Source of the DNA: Luidia sarsii
Taxonomy: Eukaryota > Echinodermata > Asteroidea > Paxillosida > Luidiidae
DNA: 64,000 bases
Reading direction: 5' to 3'
NCBI GenBank assembly: GCA_949987565.1
Contig: OX465107.1
Span: forward strand, 15,832,305-15,896,304
Part shown: positions 20,400-32,030 of the stretch, piece by piece
Layout: every line of letters starts with the position of its first letter
Numbering within the stretch: position 1 is the first letter of the stretch
Program-made: the position numbers and the translations under genes
Notes under the pieces: generated by a model
Seen by the model: only the letters and a program-made list of their open reading frames with translations
What the model was told of the DNA's origin: nothing
Database searches by the model: none

Positions 20400-20669
20400 A
20401 AATGGACCTTTCCCAAGAAATATGCAAATAAGAGCTGGCGCATGCGCTTTACTAAATTGGTAGGCAGACGAGTGCACGTTGCGTGCAGGTTTCGAAATAC
20501 GCGCGCATGAGACGCCGAATAGCCAATCACCACACCCCAAACTGTTAGTGAGAAGGAACGCGCGCACGCCCGTGGAAAACTATGATTGGTTGGCAGCCCG
20601 CTTGCCCACCAATTTAGTTAAGCGCATGCGCTAGGTCTAATTTGCATATTTCATGGGAAAGGCCCATTT
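20400..20669. mobile_element. Inverted-repeat MITE with about 70-bp arms
   Basis: AATGGACCTTTCCCAAGAAA and GCGCATGCGCTTTACTAAAT on the left are mirrored by ATTTAGTTAAGCGCATGCGC and TTCATGGGAAAGGCCCATTT on the right. The arms nearly meet, leaving a short centre. No coding content. Confidence 0.78.
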
Positions 20670-22136
20670 GGTCGGGGAAGAAAGTATTCCACACAATGTG
20701 CGAATTCGAGGCTATGAGAGTATTGTCTGTCAGGTCCCTCTAGCCTAACCCTTCATTTCCCATTGTCGAGTAAAAGTTTTCACAGATACACCCGCAGGCT
20801 TTCTGCCCATATCACAGAAGTGGTTTGTATGAAGGGACACCTACCAAACCTTCAGTTGCCTTTTAAACCTTTAGGGATCACATTCATCTTCATAGGGATC
20901 ACATTCATAGGTTGTGTAAGGGTTGGTATAAACACTTCGTGTTTAGATGCCTTTACAACACAAGGTTTCTGTTAAATCACGTTCCCTCCAGAAAAGATGT
21001 ACTTGTAAACCACATGCATGGAGAACCACAATGTTAGTTATCAGCCATCTTGATATCCCCCAAATCCCCCAGGATCCTTTGAAGTGTTTACATCGTATGC
21101 AAGAAACTTGTATAAGTCTTTTCTCAAGAGCATGTTGGCACTTCCGTTAAAGTTGATTGGATCCCCCGCTCCCTGAACGACCAAGGGGCTTGGGTAAGTT
21201 ATCGAAAAAATGAAATTACCAAGGAAATGACCATGAAGCAGGCCCTATATAGCTATTGGATGACGACATCGGCCATGTTTTTACGAAACTCTGAGGTATT
21301 CGTGATATGGATGCATGATATTCCATCGTGAACTGATCATGATCTCTCAGCATCATCGTGCTTGTAAGCTACTTTTCCCATATTGCCTTAGTAAGTCAAT
21401 CTTTTAAATTTGAAAAATGGAAAAGAACACTTTTACTAGACCGGGTCTTGAGCCCGTGACCTCTGGTTTTACGTATACATACCATCGCTGTTACCATCCG
21501 AGTAACCCAACTCTGAGATGGTGGCCTTCACTTTGCCGGAGTGGGCGCTGGTTAGAAGCAATTCAACCACCAACTGCCATATCAAATCTCCAGGGATCAC
21601 ACCCCCGCTTTCATTCACATTCAAACAACCTTTACCGTTATAAACCTGGCTACAGCAGTTTGGGGATCACACAAAGTGGATGCAGCTTTTATTTTTACGT
21701 TCGAGTCAAATGAATAAAGGACAAACTGACTGAATTGTTCAAACCCTTCCGGTCAGTTTCTCCTCTACATCTTTAAATCTCATATGCCCCGTTGCCCCCT
21801 GGGATTCTTTGTTTTTTAGTGTCGGTATGCAAATGAAACTGCTTTAAAAGCACCCGGGTATATATCATCTTCACTCGGATCGGATAACTGCTTTCAATTT
21901 GAAAGAGGCTCGTAACTTAGTGAGAATCCAGGGCAGTTGAAAAGAAAAACAAGAGTGAATCTGCATGAGGAATGAGTGACCACATGGGAGTCCAGATTGA
22001 ATACGATGTAATTGAGTGCATGGTAGGAGGTGGGAGTTTATTAAGGCCAGGGAGTGGGGATAACTCCTCCCCACACACCCCACACCCCAATACACGCGTG
22101 AGCCCACAAACACCCTCCCCCACGCCGCCCACCCAC

Positions 22137-22168
<32 letters not shown>

Positions 22169-22266
22169 CCCCTCTGAATCTGCAGTGGTACACCTGAGTG
22201 CGCCCTGACGTCGGAGATGCCCTAAACTGTCTGACGTATCAGTCGGTTAGAGAATAGGCCCTACGT
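20670..22266. other. Mostly non-coding; contains a SINE and a CACCC-rich stretch
   Basis: Apart from the SINE at 21415-21700, the only structure I see is a C/A-rich stretch at about 22070-22172 made of CACCC and ACCCAC words. No exon is recognised. Confidence 0.5.
21415..21705 (-). repeat. tRNA-derived SINE, minus orientation
   Basis: On the minus strand: AGCTGCATCCACTTTGTGTG, AGCGGGGGTGTGATCCCTGG and AGATTTGATATGGCAGTTGG, then a tRNA-like part with TACTCGGATGGTAACAG and CACGGGCTCAAGACCCGGTC. It is the same family as the cluster at 13.2-13.9 kb, so body and tRNA part are both conserved. Confidence 0.78.
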
Positions 22267-22270
22267 TTAA

Positions 22271-22631
22271 AGGCCCTATACAACATCGGCAAAGGTCAAA
22301 AGATTGCCACAGTTTGTTTGTTAAACCATTAAACATCCCCAAAAAAGCAATCATGTAAAGGTTTTAGCTCAAATGGTGATCTGAGAAAGTAGAAAAAGGC
22401 AAAAAACCGTCATGGTTTTTGCACCATTATGTAGTGTAAGAAATAGTTTATTGCTTGCGAGTAATATACTATTTGTCGATGTTTGAGTGAAGATTTCTAG
22501 GGAAGTACAGCATCCCAGACCGTAAGATTTCAACATGGGGATTCTATCATGACCATCTACAAACTGTGTAAATAAGAAGGAAATCTGTGGACATCGATGT
22601 TTCCCGATCTTCCCAATGTTGTATTGGGCCT
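22271..22631. mobile_element. piggyBac-like MITE, copy 2
   Basis: AGGCCCTATACAACATCGG and CCAATGTTGTATTGGGCCT are inverted ends, flanked by TTAA at 22267-22270 and 22632-22635. The interior closely matches the copy at 60326-60686 (shared words include GCTCAAATGGT and GCATCCCAGACCGTAAGATT). Confidence 0.85.
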
Positions 22632-22639
22632 TTAAATGC

Positions 22640-23660
22640 CCGTGTGAGCGAGACAAGCCAGCGGACTTGACCGTCAGTCGCGGCGGCCACGTAACGCGCT
22701 CTGAGCCGTGTGCCAGTTAGATGCTGTTATCCCGTGAGTGTCGGAGAGAGAGGGGGGGGACACCACAGCCTTGCCAGGCAGCCTCCGAGGTGTTAAGTTG
22801 TTATTCCCCTTTACGAGCCGACCAAGCTCAGCCACGGTACTATTATAGAACTGGCTGCAGCGCGCTGGCCATCCGGCCATGCAGCTTCCACACTTTGCTT
22901 TAAGAGCATGCAGCCAATTGATGTTATACAAGTAGTACTGTATACTGCTGTTTAAAAAAAATAACAATGGCAAAGAACATTTAGACTGGATCGGGACTTG
23001 AACCCGGGACATATCCGTACAGGCGTTTTTTTGTATAGTGTATGCTTTTAGTGGTTTCAATAATTTGCGAGAATAATGATAAGTGGGGATTATAACAAAT
23101 CAAAAGGAAGTCAATGACTTTACAAAACAAATGCAAGGCAGTGAATAGAAGTAGGCCTACAGGCACGTGAGACCAATCGAAACAAATAACGATGTCACCA
23201 GTATAATCTTGTCAGTGTATGCGGTGAAAGGAAATGTTCATATTCGTTGTAACAGTGTTTCCTCTGTGAGACGGCCTACCTCATCCTTTTCTTGGACCAC
23301 TTCAGGTGTTTGTCTCCAAATGGTCAAAATCATAATTGGTATTTCCACCCTGCAATACCTCAAATCTTGTCTGGTTAAGATCATGCTTGGAAAAAAAGAT
23401 AGGCCAATAGCACATTAGCATGTGTGCAAACGGCCGTGTATGATATCTAATGTATCCTCACACGTAACTGAATGGCTCTACATGGACATGTACAGTGCTT
23501 TAGACTCATTCCCTATCCAATTTGTGATCCATGGAACCACAGCATAGCACGTCCACGATATACCAAAACTCATCTACTGAGCAAAAGGTTGGCACTTCAG
23601 ACTCGTAAAATTCCCAGGGAAACCCTGCGTTGTAGTACATATTAACTGATAATGATATTC
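22640..23660. other. Non-coding interval with a tRNA-like remnant
   Basis: At 22981-23020 the minus strand has CCCGGGTTCAAGTCCCGATC, a B-box type end of the SINE family. The rest shows no exon or recognised repeat. Confidence 0.5.
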
Positions 23661-23682
23661 AAAGATAACAGCAAGTTATTTG

Positions 23683-23843
23683 GGCCTGACGTTTCGATCC
23701 TAGCAGGACCTTTCTCAAAGGCAGAGACTCTGACTCTGCCTTTGAGAAAGGTCCTGCTAGGATCGAAACGTCAGGCCCACTAAATTTTTGATTTACATTT
23801 TGGTAATTTTAGTCAGTAAGCAGTTTGCAACATTTTTGTATAT
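23683..23843. mobile_element. Hairpin-module insertion with 14-bp target duplication
   Basis: Two inverted 45-bp arms (23682-23726 and 23734-23778) around a 7-bp loop, each carrying GACCTTTCTCAAAGGC or its complement, followed by a single-copy tail ending near 23843. CAGCAAGTTATTTG occurs at 23669-23682 and again at 23844-23857 as a target-site duplication. A long duplication and an inverted dimer fit a target-primed retroelement, possibly Penelope-like. Other copies of the module occur at 26590, 31770, 34200 and 58310. Confidence 0.72.
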
Positions 23844-23857
23844 CAGCAAGTTATTTG

Positions 23858-25622
23858 ATTACTAGTAGGCAGAACATTTGGAGTTTTCAGTTCATCAAGT
23901 TGCAGATTGGTTCGGACAGCATTGAAACATCGGCCAAACGCCCTCTGTTGCTCAGGTATATATATTATAAATATTTGTTTTCTTCAAATCCTTACGTCCC
24001 TAGAACGGGAGAGGTCGCCATACCAGTCCAGCGACAAAACACTTTGTATGCATTCAACCTTTCGAAGCCAATCGCCGAGGATGAAGTCAAGGTTTCAGCA
24101 AACCTACATTTAGCCCAAATGTCCATCATTATTACAGAGGTCGGTCGTGGAATAAAAGGGCAACCCGATTGTGTTTTTGTTTGTTCGGTCGAGCTGTACT
24201 GGGGGAAAAACAACCCCGAGGAAGAGAACAAAAATCTATAGTCTTCCCGAGGGGGAATTGTCACGGGCTGTCTCTAAAGAAAGAAACCCGAGCTTACGAA
24301 AAAAAAAAACAAGGTTGGGCGAGTGAAAACGGGAATACATGAACGCTGTACAGTCCAACCCTATGGTGGACAAAGAGTGACCTCATGGACGGAAGATCAC
24401 CAAATTGGCAATGTCTATGCCCCTCACGCGTCCGCCCAAGGCGCCTTCGTATATTATAATCATACGGTTGGCCGGGTAATTCTAATATTTCAAATCACAC
24501 AATTTCTGCTCGCATCAGAGGACACATTTTCCTCCCGATCTTTTCCCATCATTTTGTTCCCAAAACACGCCAATTCCATCCTTCAGAACCGATGAAAATA
24601 TTGTGTTTTTTTTTTTTTAAGTCCGATGTGATCAGTTATTCTGACCGTTTTAATTTCAGCATCGATAGCAAAGGTCGATTGTTGTCTTGTGGACGATTTT
24701 TGAATTCAACACCGTCAGACAAAAAAATGATCAACACTTTGACCGGAATCGGTGAAGGGCGAGGACTGGAGGTCACAAAATGCATGACTTTACACTTGTT
24801 AAGGTCGTCGTCATCTAAAAACACACAAAATAGGGTACATAATATGTGGATGGTACATAATTATGTGGATGGTAATTTCGCTATACAAATTCATTGCCAC
24901 TGGATCATTGCATCATTGCAGCTGGATGGTCAGTTGGGTGCGATTCGACTACCCTCGTGCGCCAATGTAAACAGCACCGCCCCTGCACGTCGGATACCGC
25001 CATTCTTAGCCCACATTATGCCAGCCCACTCAGGCCGACCGTCAAAATAACACATTTTAAAGGAAGATCGACGCAGGCTCTTGGCAGGCAAGCTGGCAAG
25101 AAACCGTCCAAGATATCATTTGGTAAATGATATCGACATTACGTCACCCAATGCATGCTGGACAAAATCCTCCATACCCACGGGAATACACATTATAGCG
25201 CTGATACTTCTCAATTTCTTGTCGGTGGCTATTTAAAAAAGAAAGGAAAAAAGGAAAACCCTGTCCAGCTGGCAGGCAGTGCTAGGATAAACAAAATAGC
25301 GCCCTCTAGCAGACATCGGATACAGGCCCAGCTATAGAAACCGTGGAGGACACTAACGCTATCGTGTGTTTTATTGTTTCATTTCCCCAAGGAGCGACCA
25401 ATGGCCCCTGTGCCTCGAAGCTCCATCGCTCGCTTGTGGTCCTTGGAGCTTGCGGCGGCTCGGGATGCGGTAATCTTGGAATAATTCGGAGTGTGTACCT
25501 CTAGTCGTGATCATCACGCATGTTTTGAGCGAATCTTGTGGTTGCCTACACACTCCTGACAAAACAAATTGAAGCATAGATTGAAGTGAACGAAACGCCC
25601 CTTTTCCCTTGTAACGTGGGTA
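23858..25622. other. Non-coding interval; no gene recognised
   Basis: Frames of up to 152 codons (24592-25050, plus) lack motifs. Local A run at 24299-24310 and T run at 24606-24619. No repeat family recognised. Confidence 0.5.
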
Positions 25623-26416
25623 CACTGTAAAAACGAACTCAACCTCATGCACTTCTGCAATGACACATAATTATTTGTGACCAGGCACAGCGACATGAGG
25701 AATATCCCATCAAAACACTTTTCGAGTAAACAACGCCTGAAGTCAAAGTATCTTCTCAATTCGATAAAAAATCTTTTTTTTTTAGGAATTTCTGAAAGTT
25801 AATGTATTGGAGGATGTTATGTCTAAATGATTTTTCCGAAATCCGTCTTTAAATGTTGAAAAACGAGGATTTTGGGGGAGTGTTTGTGTACTGTTTTCAT
25901 GAAAATGAAAAGTTCCTGCCTTTTTGAATGGCCGCTTTCGAGGAGTTAGAATGGCGCTGCTATAATGTGTCTGGTACCAAACAACGAGCGAAGTTCCCTT
26001 GTACTATTTGCAACAACGTTCACACGGAAATAAATTTGATATCATTAGAAAGGTAATGGTATACTCTTTCCCATCATTAGAACATCTCAAAATCTCAAAA
26101 TCTCAAAAGTGGGCGTCATTCCTCATTATGCTGTGCCGGGTCACATTTGTCCCAGAACCATGAACACTTGAGGCACCTACTGTACTTCATGCACAGGAAA
26201 TACAGTAGCTAAAGCATATGTGGCATTGTAATCACTTGAGCAAAAGTCGGATGATGTGCATGAAGTGCATCATGTACAAGAACATCTCCCTATTTACTGT
26301 ACCTCAAGCACATGGCCTGGAGTGAAAGTGAGCATCAGCTCGTGCGCATGTATCGTGCACCATGTGCCTCAACATACTTCATCCATGTGCATGATGTGAG
26401 CACCGTTTTTACAGTG
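25623..26416. mobile_element. Cactgtaaaaac MITE, copy 1, interrupted by another MITE
   Basis: Ends CACTGTAAAAACGAACTCAA and CCGTTTTTACAGTG are inverted; TA lies on both outer sides, as for mariner-type targets. Its right two thirds match the uninterrupted copy at 63609-63957 closely. The break point lies after AATGACACA, where a TGTGACC-type MITE (25676-26145) has entered. Confidence 0.8.
25676..26145 (-). mobile_element. TGTGACCCGGCACA MITE, copy 1 (nested)
   Basis: TGTGACCAGGCACAGCGACA at the left and GCTGTGCCGGGTCACA at the right. The interior shares AAAAAGGCAGGAAC/GTTCCTGCCTTTTTG and GGCCGCTTTCGAGGAGTTA with the copy at 32853-33311 in opposite orientation. Confidence 0.82.
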
Positions 26417-28056
26417 TACTCGTATCCGGAACGATGGTGACTTGGTATAGTGATGGGGCCCTTTTTATAACAATTCTTATACTATCGGAGCGAAAATCTA
26501 AGTAAAGTAAAGTCATTACACTGCTGCATCGCGACTACGTAACTTAACTGATGACATTCTTTTATTGGATTATTGCATTATTTTTTCCCCTGTGATAAAG
26601 GTCCTGCCTGGACCGAAAGGTCAGGCCCTCTCGGGTTTTGTTTTCCTTTCCCTTTTTTTTATTAACTCAGGTGTTTTTAAAAGAACGAAAACAAACTCGG
26701 AGTACAGGGGATCGGAGGCTGCATTGCATTTATATAACGGGATAAAACAGATCGCTACATATCCAATCTTGACAGTGAGGCCCAACGGCGACCGTACTGC
26801 CATCCTACACGCACTAATCGAACGCCGAACGGCTGCGTGCCGTTAGCACGACCGGTGATGTATGGCTCGGTCTCCGTCATGGAGGTAGGCCTCTGTGCTG
26901 CGATCGCCCGCAGTGTCCTCCGTGCGTTCTTCGGGCTGCGACGCTGGTCGACCTATGGAAGCTCGCAACGCGACGCCGAACGGCCGTCTCCCCATTCTCC
27001 CCCCTTGTAACGCTGTGAGCAAGCGTCGCGAACAAACGCAGCCCAGACGTGCATATTCTGTCCATATCCATTAGTGGCTGTTTCTGACGAGCACACGTTC
27101 CAGCGCTCAAGCGGCAGTATTATTACTGTCGAGGGGGGCCTCAATTTCAACGCACGTATTTATATATGCTTCCCTTCCGCGTCTCGGCATTTATAAGCAG
27201 CAGCCGCCGCGAGCAGTATGGCCCTTTGACCCCGGCCTGATGAATATGCAGAGGGCTGTCGTCGCTGGCGGATGGTGGCGATGATAATGCAATCTGCGGA
27301 CGGTGTGGACGCGCACGTACGGCCCGGCCCCCCGCATACCAACGAGAGCCCAGGCGAGCATGTGTGCCGCGGACTGATGTACCGGTAGTTGGGTTGTGTA
27401 CGCCTACACAGACGGGTGCCGTCATGGAGTTGTTGAGCAGGGATGCGTCGACTCACGGGCGGTAGGAGAAAAAATTCGACGGGCTCACTCATCACATTTT
27501 AACCACCTCGAAGGGGAAACATTACAGCCAGTGTTGTAAGCAAGAATGAAGGTCAGTCATTAAAACATCGGCTACGTGTAATATGCTCGCAAGGTTATCA
27601 TAGCAGCACCGAATGAACTGCATAATACATTGAGCGCGCCAGCATCACTATTACACTCCATCGTAACTAGAAGCGAAAGCGTTGATTAATTATGTTTTTG
27701 TGTAGTAGCGGGTCATTGGTTTTACAGGTGCCTTTCGTTGCATATAGTATTCCGCACTGACATGCCCTTCTACGTTTTTCATATAGGCCTATAGGCCTTG
27801 TACCCTTAGCATGTTTTGCATTTATTTATGTGTGCACCTGTACTGTACCAAAAAAATGGACTTCAATATTTTCGCAACGGTTAGCAACACATTCCACTTG
27901 TAGCGAGAATTGTTTCCATGGAAAATGTGAATTGACGGGTGACATGCACATCTCAGTAAGAAGCCTGCTCATGCAGAAGATGATTTTTTTTCTCGCCTTT
28001 TGAGTTGAGGTATGCGGTTATATATAGGAGCTAACTGGGAACAGTTGGGCTTGAAA
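26417..28056. other. Non-coding interval with one hairpin-module remnant
   Basis: At 26595-26632, AAAGGTCCTGCCTGGACCGA and AAAGGTCAGGCCCTC is a remnant of the GAAACGTCAGG module. The GC-rich stretch 26860-27450 has overlapping frames on both strands without motifs; it could be promoter-like but I see nothing decisive. Confidence 0.45.
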
Positions 28057-28300
28057 TATCTGTCTCTGTCTCTGCCTTTGCATCTTCCTCTGCCTCCGCC
28101 TCCGCCTCCGCCTCTGTCTCTGCCTCCGCCTCCGCCTCTGTCTCTGCCTCTGCCTCTGCCTCTGCCTCTGCCTCTGCCTCTGCCTCCGCCTCCGCCTCTG
28201 TCTCTACCTCTGCCTCTGCCTCTGCCTCTGCCTCTGCCTCTGCCTCTGCCTCTGCTTCTGCCTCTGCCTCTGCCTCTGCCTCCGCCTCTCTCTCTCTGAC
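28057..28300 (+). repeat. Hexanucleotide (CTCTGC) microsatellite
   Basis: About 244 bp of ctctgc/ctccgc units on the plus strand with no A-rich interruptions. Same unit as the large array at 30709-31570. Confidence 0.92.
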
Positions 28301-28535
28301 CCTGCTGTTTCCCTATCTTTATCCTTGATTACTCTACTACACTTAACTGCACATGTCTATTAGAAGATATATCTGTGTGGCTTTATTCAAGCGTTGGCTG
28401 GTGTAGCTGCACAACGCGGTTCGGTCGAGAGCGTACATGTTAAACCGGTCCGGCAGCTAATTTTCGGAGCTTGTTTTAGACGATCCTTGAGGCAAAATGC
28501 TTGGACCTCCTAATCACATTCGCCTGACCTATCCC

Positions 28536-29535
28536 CCATTCCCCATCCTCCTCCTCCCCTCTACCTCCTCCATCTCCTCCATCTCCTTCTCCTCCATCTC
28601 CCCCTCCTCCCCCTCTTCCTCCTCCTCCATCTCCTCCATCTCCTTCTTCTCCATCTTCTCCTCCTCCTCCATCTCCTCCTCCTCCTCCATCTCCTCTTCT
28701 TCCTCCTCATCTCCTCCTCTTCCTATTCCTCTTCCTCCCCCTCCTCCCTCATTCGTCCCTCCCCTCCTTCTCATTTCCCCTCTTCCCCATCCTCCTCCTC
28801 CCCTCTTCCTCCTCCATCTCCTCCTCCTCGTCTTCCCCATCTTCCCTCCATCTCCACCTACTCCTCCTCCATCTCCTCCTCCTCCCTCATTCTCCCCCTC
28901 CCCTCCCCTCTCCTCCTCTTCCTCTCTTCCCCATCCTCCTCCCCCTCTTCCTCCTCCATCTCCTACTCCTCTTCTATCTCCTCCTCCTCTCTCATTCTCC
29001 CCCTCCCCTCCCCTCCTCCTCCTCTTCCCCTCTTCCCCATCGTCCTCCTCCCCTCTTCCTCCTCCATCTCCTCCTTCTCCTCCTCCTTCGTCATTCTCCC
29101 CCTCCCCTCCCCTCCTCCTCCTCTTCCACTCTTCCCCATCCTCCTCCTCCCCTCTTCCTCCTCCATCTCCTTCTCCTCCATCTCCTCCTCCCCCTCTTCC
29201 TCTTCCCCTCTTCCCCTTCTCCTCCTCCCCTCCTCCTCCTCCTCCTCCCTCATTCTCTCCCTCCCTCCCCTCCTCCTCCCCTTCCCCTCTTCCCCATCCT
29301 CCTCCTCTCCTCTTCCTCCTGCATCTCCTCCTCCTTTATCTCCTCCTCCTCTTCCCCTCCTCCTCCTCCTCCTCCTCTTTCCCTCCTGCTCCTGCTCCTC
29401 CTCTTCCCCTCTTCCCCCTCCCCCTCATCCTCCTCCTCTTCACCCCCTCTTCCCCCTCCCCCTCCTCCTCCTCCTCCTCCTCCTCCTCCTCCTCCTCCCT
29501 CTCTCCTCGCCCTCTCCTCCCCCTCCTCCTCCACC
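28536..29535 (+). repeat. Long (TCC)-type pyrimidine tract
   Basis: About 1 kb of C/T sequence made of tcctcc and cccctc units with periodic CTTCCCCATCCTCCTCC blocks. Long Ser/Pro or Glu/Gly frames on both strands are artefacts of composition. Confidence 0.92.
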
Positions 29536-30690
29536 ATCAACACAGAAAATGTTAAGAGGGCTCCGGCCCCGAGTCAGCAATGTCACTAATCAAATTCGGC
29601 TCGGCGACCGCATCTTGAGCGGACCTGTGTAAGCCGAGTTGGCCGGCCAGTATTGCGAGGTGCGCCCCTCCCCTCACCCCTGCACCTACCCACCCACCCG
29701 GCAGCTAGCCGCCGTGCCGATGCAAGCCTCTCGCTGCCGCAGGATGAGGCTGAGGAGAGCAGAGGCCAAATATAGCGCTACAAATTATCGCAGTGTCGCG
29801 TTCAACAAGAGTATCGCGCCTCCCAGCCAATTAGTCACTTCGCCAGACACTCCCCCTAATTGAACTGATAATGCAGCGGCCGTACACGATAGGCTCGGGC
29901 GACCAGCAAACCCATCGATTTTACCGGATCCATCGCAACATACGATCAATCGCAAGACGATGAGCGCTGCACAAAAACCATGCGGTGAATCACAATTTAC
30001 GACCAATCGTAAGTTCAGTTACTATGCATCATAAGGCTTTGTGAATTCCAACCCTCACCATGTGGTTGGTCCGTTTCCATGTGAAAGAGGCACATTTACT
30101 TCCCGAGTTAAGACATCTCGATCTTAATCTATATGAACTAGCCATGGGCGTATTAGTCTTCATGAAAAAAAAAAACACGGTTTTTTTTTTCTTCAAATTC
30201 TCTCAATTGTTGCCATCCTAAAATCCTCGTACCTGCTGCCAGAAAGTCTCCTCCCACGTTTCCTCTCGCATTATGTTCTACCGCCATTATGTTCATACCA
30301 CCTCCTCGCAATATTTTTATCCACACCATTGTCCAAGCATTCCTTCCTAGAGATAATGCTGTCGGCATGGTGCTTATAATATAGAAGGCGAAGTGCAGTG
30401 TGATGATCGTAATGCGTGGACAGGCTTTCTGCATTGTGTTGTGCTTGTTATTATTATGTGTCGGCAGCGAGTCGTATTGTTTTCGCTTGATACTGAAGCT
30501 GCATGTATCGTATGTCCCATTATCACACCCCCCCCCCCAAATCTCCATTCGGGCGTGTGGTACATAATTTATTGTGGGTCTCCTTGCAGCAGGATGGTGC
30601 AGGTCATGTGGAAAAAAAAACCAAAACGAGGCTTCTGCCAAAGCATTGACGACGGCCGAAATGGCAGAAAGTATATTCCCTCCTTGTTTG
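29536..30690. other. Non-coding interval with one MITE
   Basis: Contains the MITE at 29902-30051, an A run with T run at 30163-30190 and a C run at 30529-30538. Overlapping frames on both strands lack motifs. Confidence 0.5.
29902..30051 (-). mobile_element. ATCGTAA-rich MITE, copy 2
   Basis: Minus-strand copy: AGCAAACCCATCG at the left and AAGGCTTTGTGAATTCC at the right, with ATACGATCAATCGCAAGACG inside. Diverged from the copies at 42446 and 11802. Confidence 0.7.
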
Positions 30691-30705
30691 GAACGCAAAG
30701 AGATC
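30687..30705 (+). repeat. Left 19-bp direct repeat bracketing the hexamer array
   Basis: TTTGGAACGCAAAGAGATC here is repeated without change at 31586-31604, on either side of the array. Confidence 0.85.
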
Positions 30706-30708
30706 ATA

Positions 30709-31078
30709 TCTCTGTCTCTGTCTCTGTCTCTGTCTCTGGCTCTGTATCAGTCTGTCTCTGTCTCTGGCTCTGTCTCTGGCTCTGTCTCTGTCTCTGTCTC
30801 CGTCTCTGTATCTGTTTCTGTCTTTGTCTTTGTCTATATCTCTGCCTCTGCCTCTGTCTATATGTCTATGGCTCTTTCTCTGTCTCTGTTTCTATCTCTG
30901 TATCTGTTTCTGTCCCATCTCTGTCTCTGTCTCTGTTCCCACCTCTATATGTGTCCCTGTCTCTGTCCCTGTCTCTGTCTCTGTCTCTGCCTCTGCCTCT
31001 GCCTCTACCTCTGCCTCTGCCTCTGCATCTGCCACTGCCTCTGCCTCTGCCTCTGCCTCTGCATCTACATCTGTCTCT

Positions 31079-31110
<32 letters not shown>

Positions 31111-31258
31111 CTCTGCCTCTGCCTCTGCCTCTGCCTCTGCCTCTGCCTCTGCCTCTGCATCTACATCTGTCTCTGCCTCTGCCTCTGCCTCTGCCTCTGC
31201 CTCTGCCTCTGCCACTGCCTCTGCCTCTGCCTCTGCCTCTGCATCTACATCTGTCTCT

Positions 31259-31290
<32 letters not shown>

Positions 31291-31570
31291 CTTTGCCTCT
31301 GCCTCTGCCTCTGCCTCTGCCTCTGCCTCTGCCTCTGCATCTACATCTGTCTCTGCCTCTGCCTCTGCCTCTGCCTCTGCCTCTGCCTCTGCCTCTGCCT
31401 CTGCCTCTGCCTCTGCCTCTGTCTCTGCATCTGCCATTGCCTCTGCCTCTGCCTCTGCCTCTGCCTCTGCCTCTGCCTCTGCCTCTGCCTCTGCCTCTGC
31501 CTCTGCCTCTGCCTCTGCCTCTGCCTCTGCCTCTGCCTCTGCCTCTGCCTCTGCCTCTGCCTCTGCCTGT
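30709..31570 (+). repeat. TCTCTG / CTCTGC hexamer satellite with 180-bp higher-order period
   Basis: The left part is TCTCTG-rich with scattered variants, the right part almost pure CTCTGC. The variant word GCATCTACATCTGTCTCTGC occurs near 31061, 31157, 31241 and 31337, so pairs repeat at exactly 180 bp. Frames through it are artefacts. Confidence 0.93.
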
Positions 31571-31585
31571 CTCCATCCATCCCCC

Positions 31586-31604
31586 TTTGGAACGCAAAGA
31601 GATC
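31586..31604 (+). repeat. Right 19-bp direct repeat bracketing the hexamer array
   Basis: Identical to 30687-30705. Local flanks differ beyond a shared C/T-rich lead-in. Confidence 0.85.
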
Positions 31605-31775
31605 GGCAGGTGTCTGCATGAATCTGAATGGATTACAGTAATGTACCCACGGATTGGACCTCGAGCGTGCTTTGCTAAAAGCTACGGAGGCGGAACGTGA
31701 ACCTAAGAAGTAGCGTCTATGACCGATGGTGAACCTGCAACCTTTTTTTATTTTTTACTCCAAAGTTAGAAGTCC

Positions 31776-32030
31776 TGACGCTTCGATCCTAGCGGGACCT
31801 TTCTCAAAGCCAAACCCTTTCGATCCTAGCAGGACCTTTCTCAAAGGCGAGACCTTTCGATCCTAGCAGGACCTTTCTCAAAATCGGAGCTAAGAAATTG
31901 AACATCTTTTTTGAGATTCCTAAAGGACTGCCTTTGAGAAAGGTCCTGCAAGGATCGAGACGTCAGGCCCTCTAACTGTTGAGATTTATGTCATTTTAGT
32001 CAATTAGCAGTTGGCATAATATTTTTATAT
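31776..32030. repeat. Three tandem and one inverted hairpin module
   Basis: Three direct copies of TTTCGATCCTAGCAGGACC / TTTCTCAAA lie at about 31777-31810, 31817-31846 and 31854-31881 (first copy GCTTCGATCC). An inverted copy TTTGAGAAAGGTCCTGCAAG with GAGACGTCAGGCCC follows at about 31932-31971. The tail GTCATTTTAGTCAATTAGCA matches the tail at about 23805. Confidence 0.72.

Noticed and set aside
26860..27450. CpG-island-type promoter or first exon
   Set aside because: GC-rich with overlapping frames, but no signal peptide, domain or clear donor; too little to call.
28497..29555. 352-codon Ser/Pro-rich open frame
   Set aside because: It runs through a pure pyrimidine microsatellite and other frames on both strands are just as open; the amino-acid content only mirrors the repeat.
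30393..31700. 435-codon frame and other long frames of Leu-Pro, Cys-Leu, Ala-Ser, Arg-Gly or Ala-Glu repeats
   Set aside because: All five are translations of the hexamer satellite in different frames; none has non-repeat sequence with a known domain.
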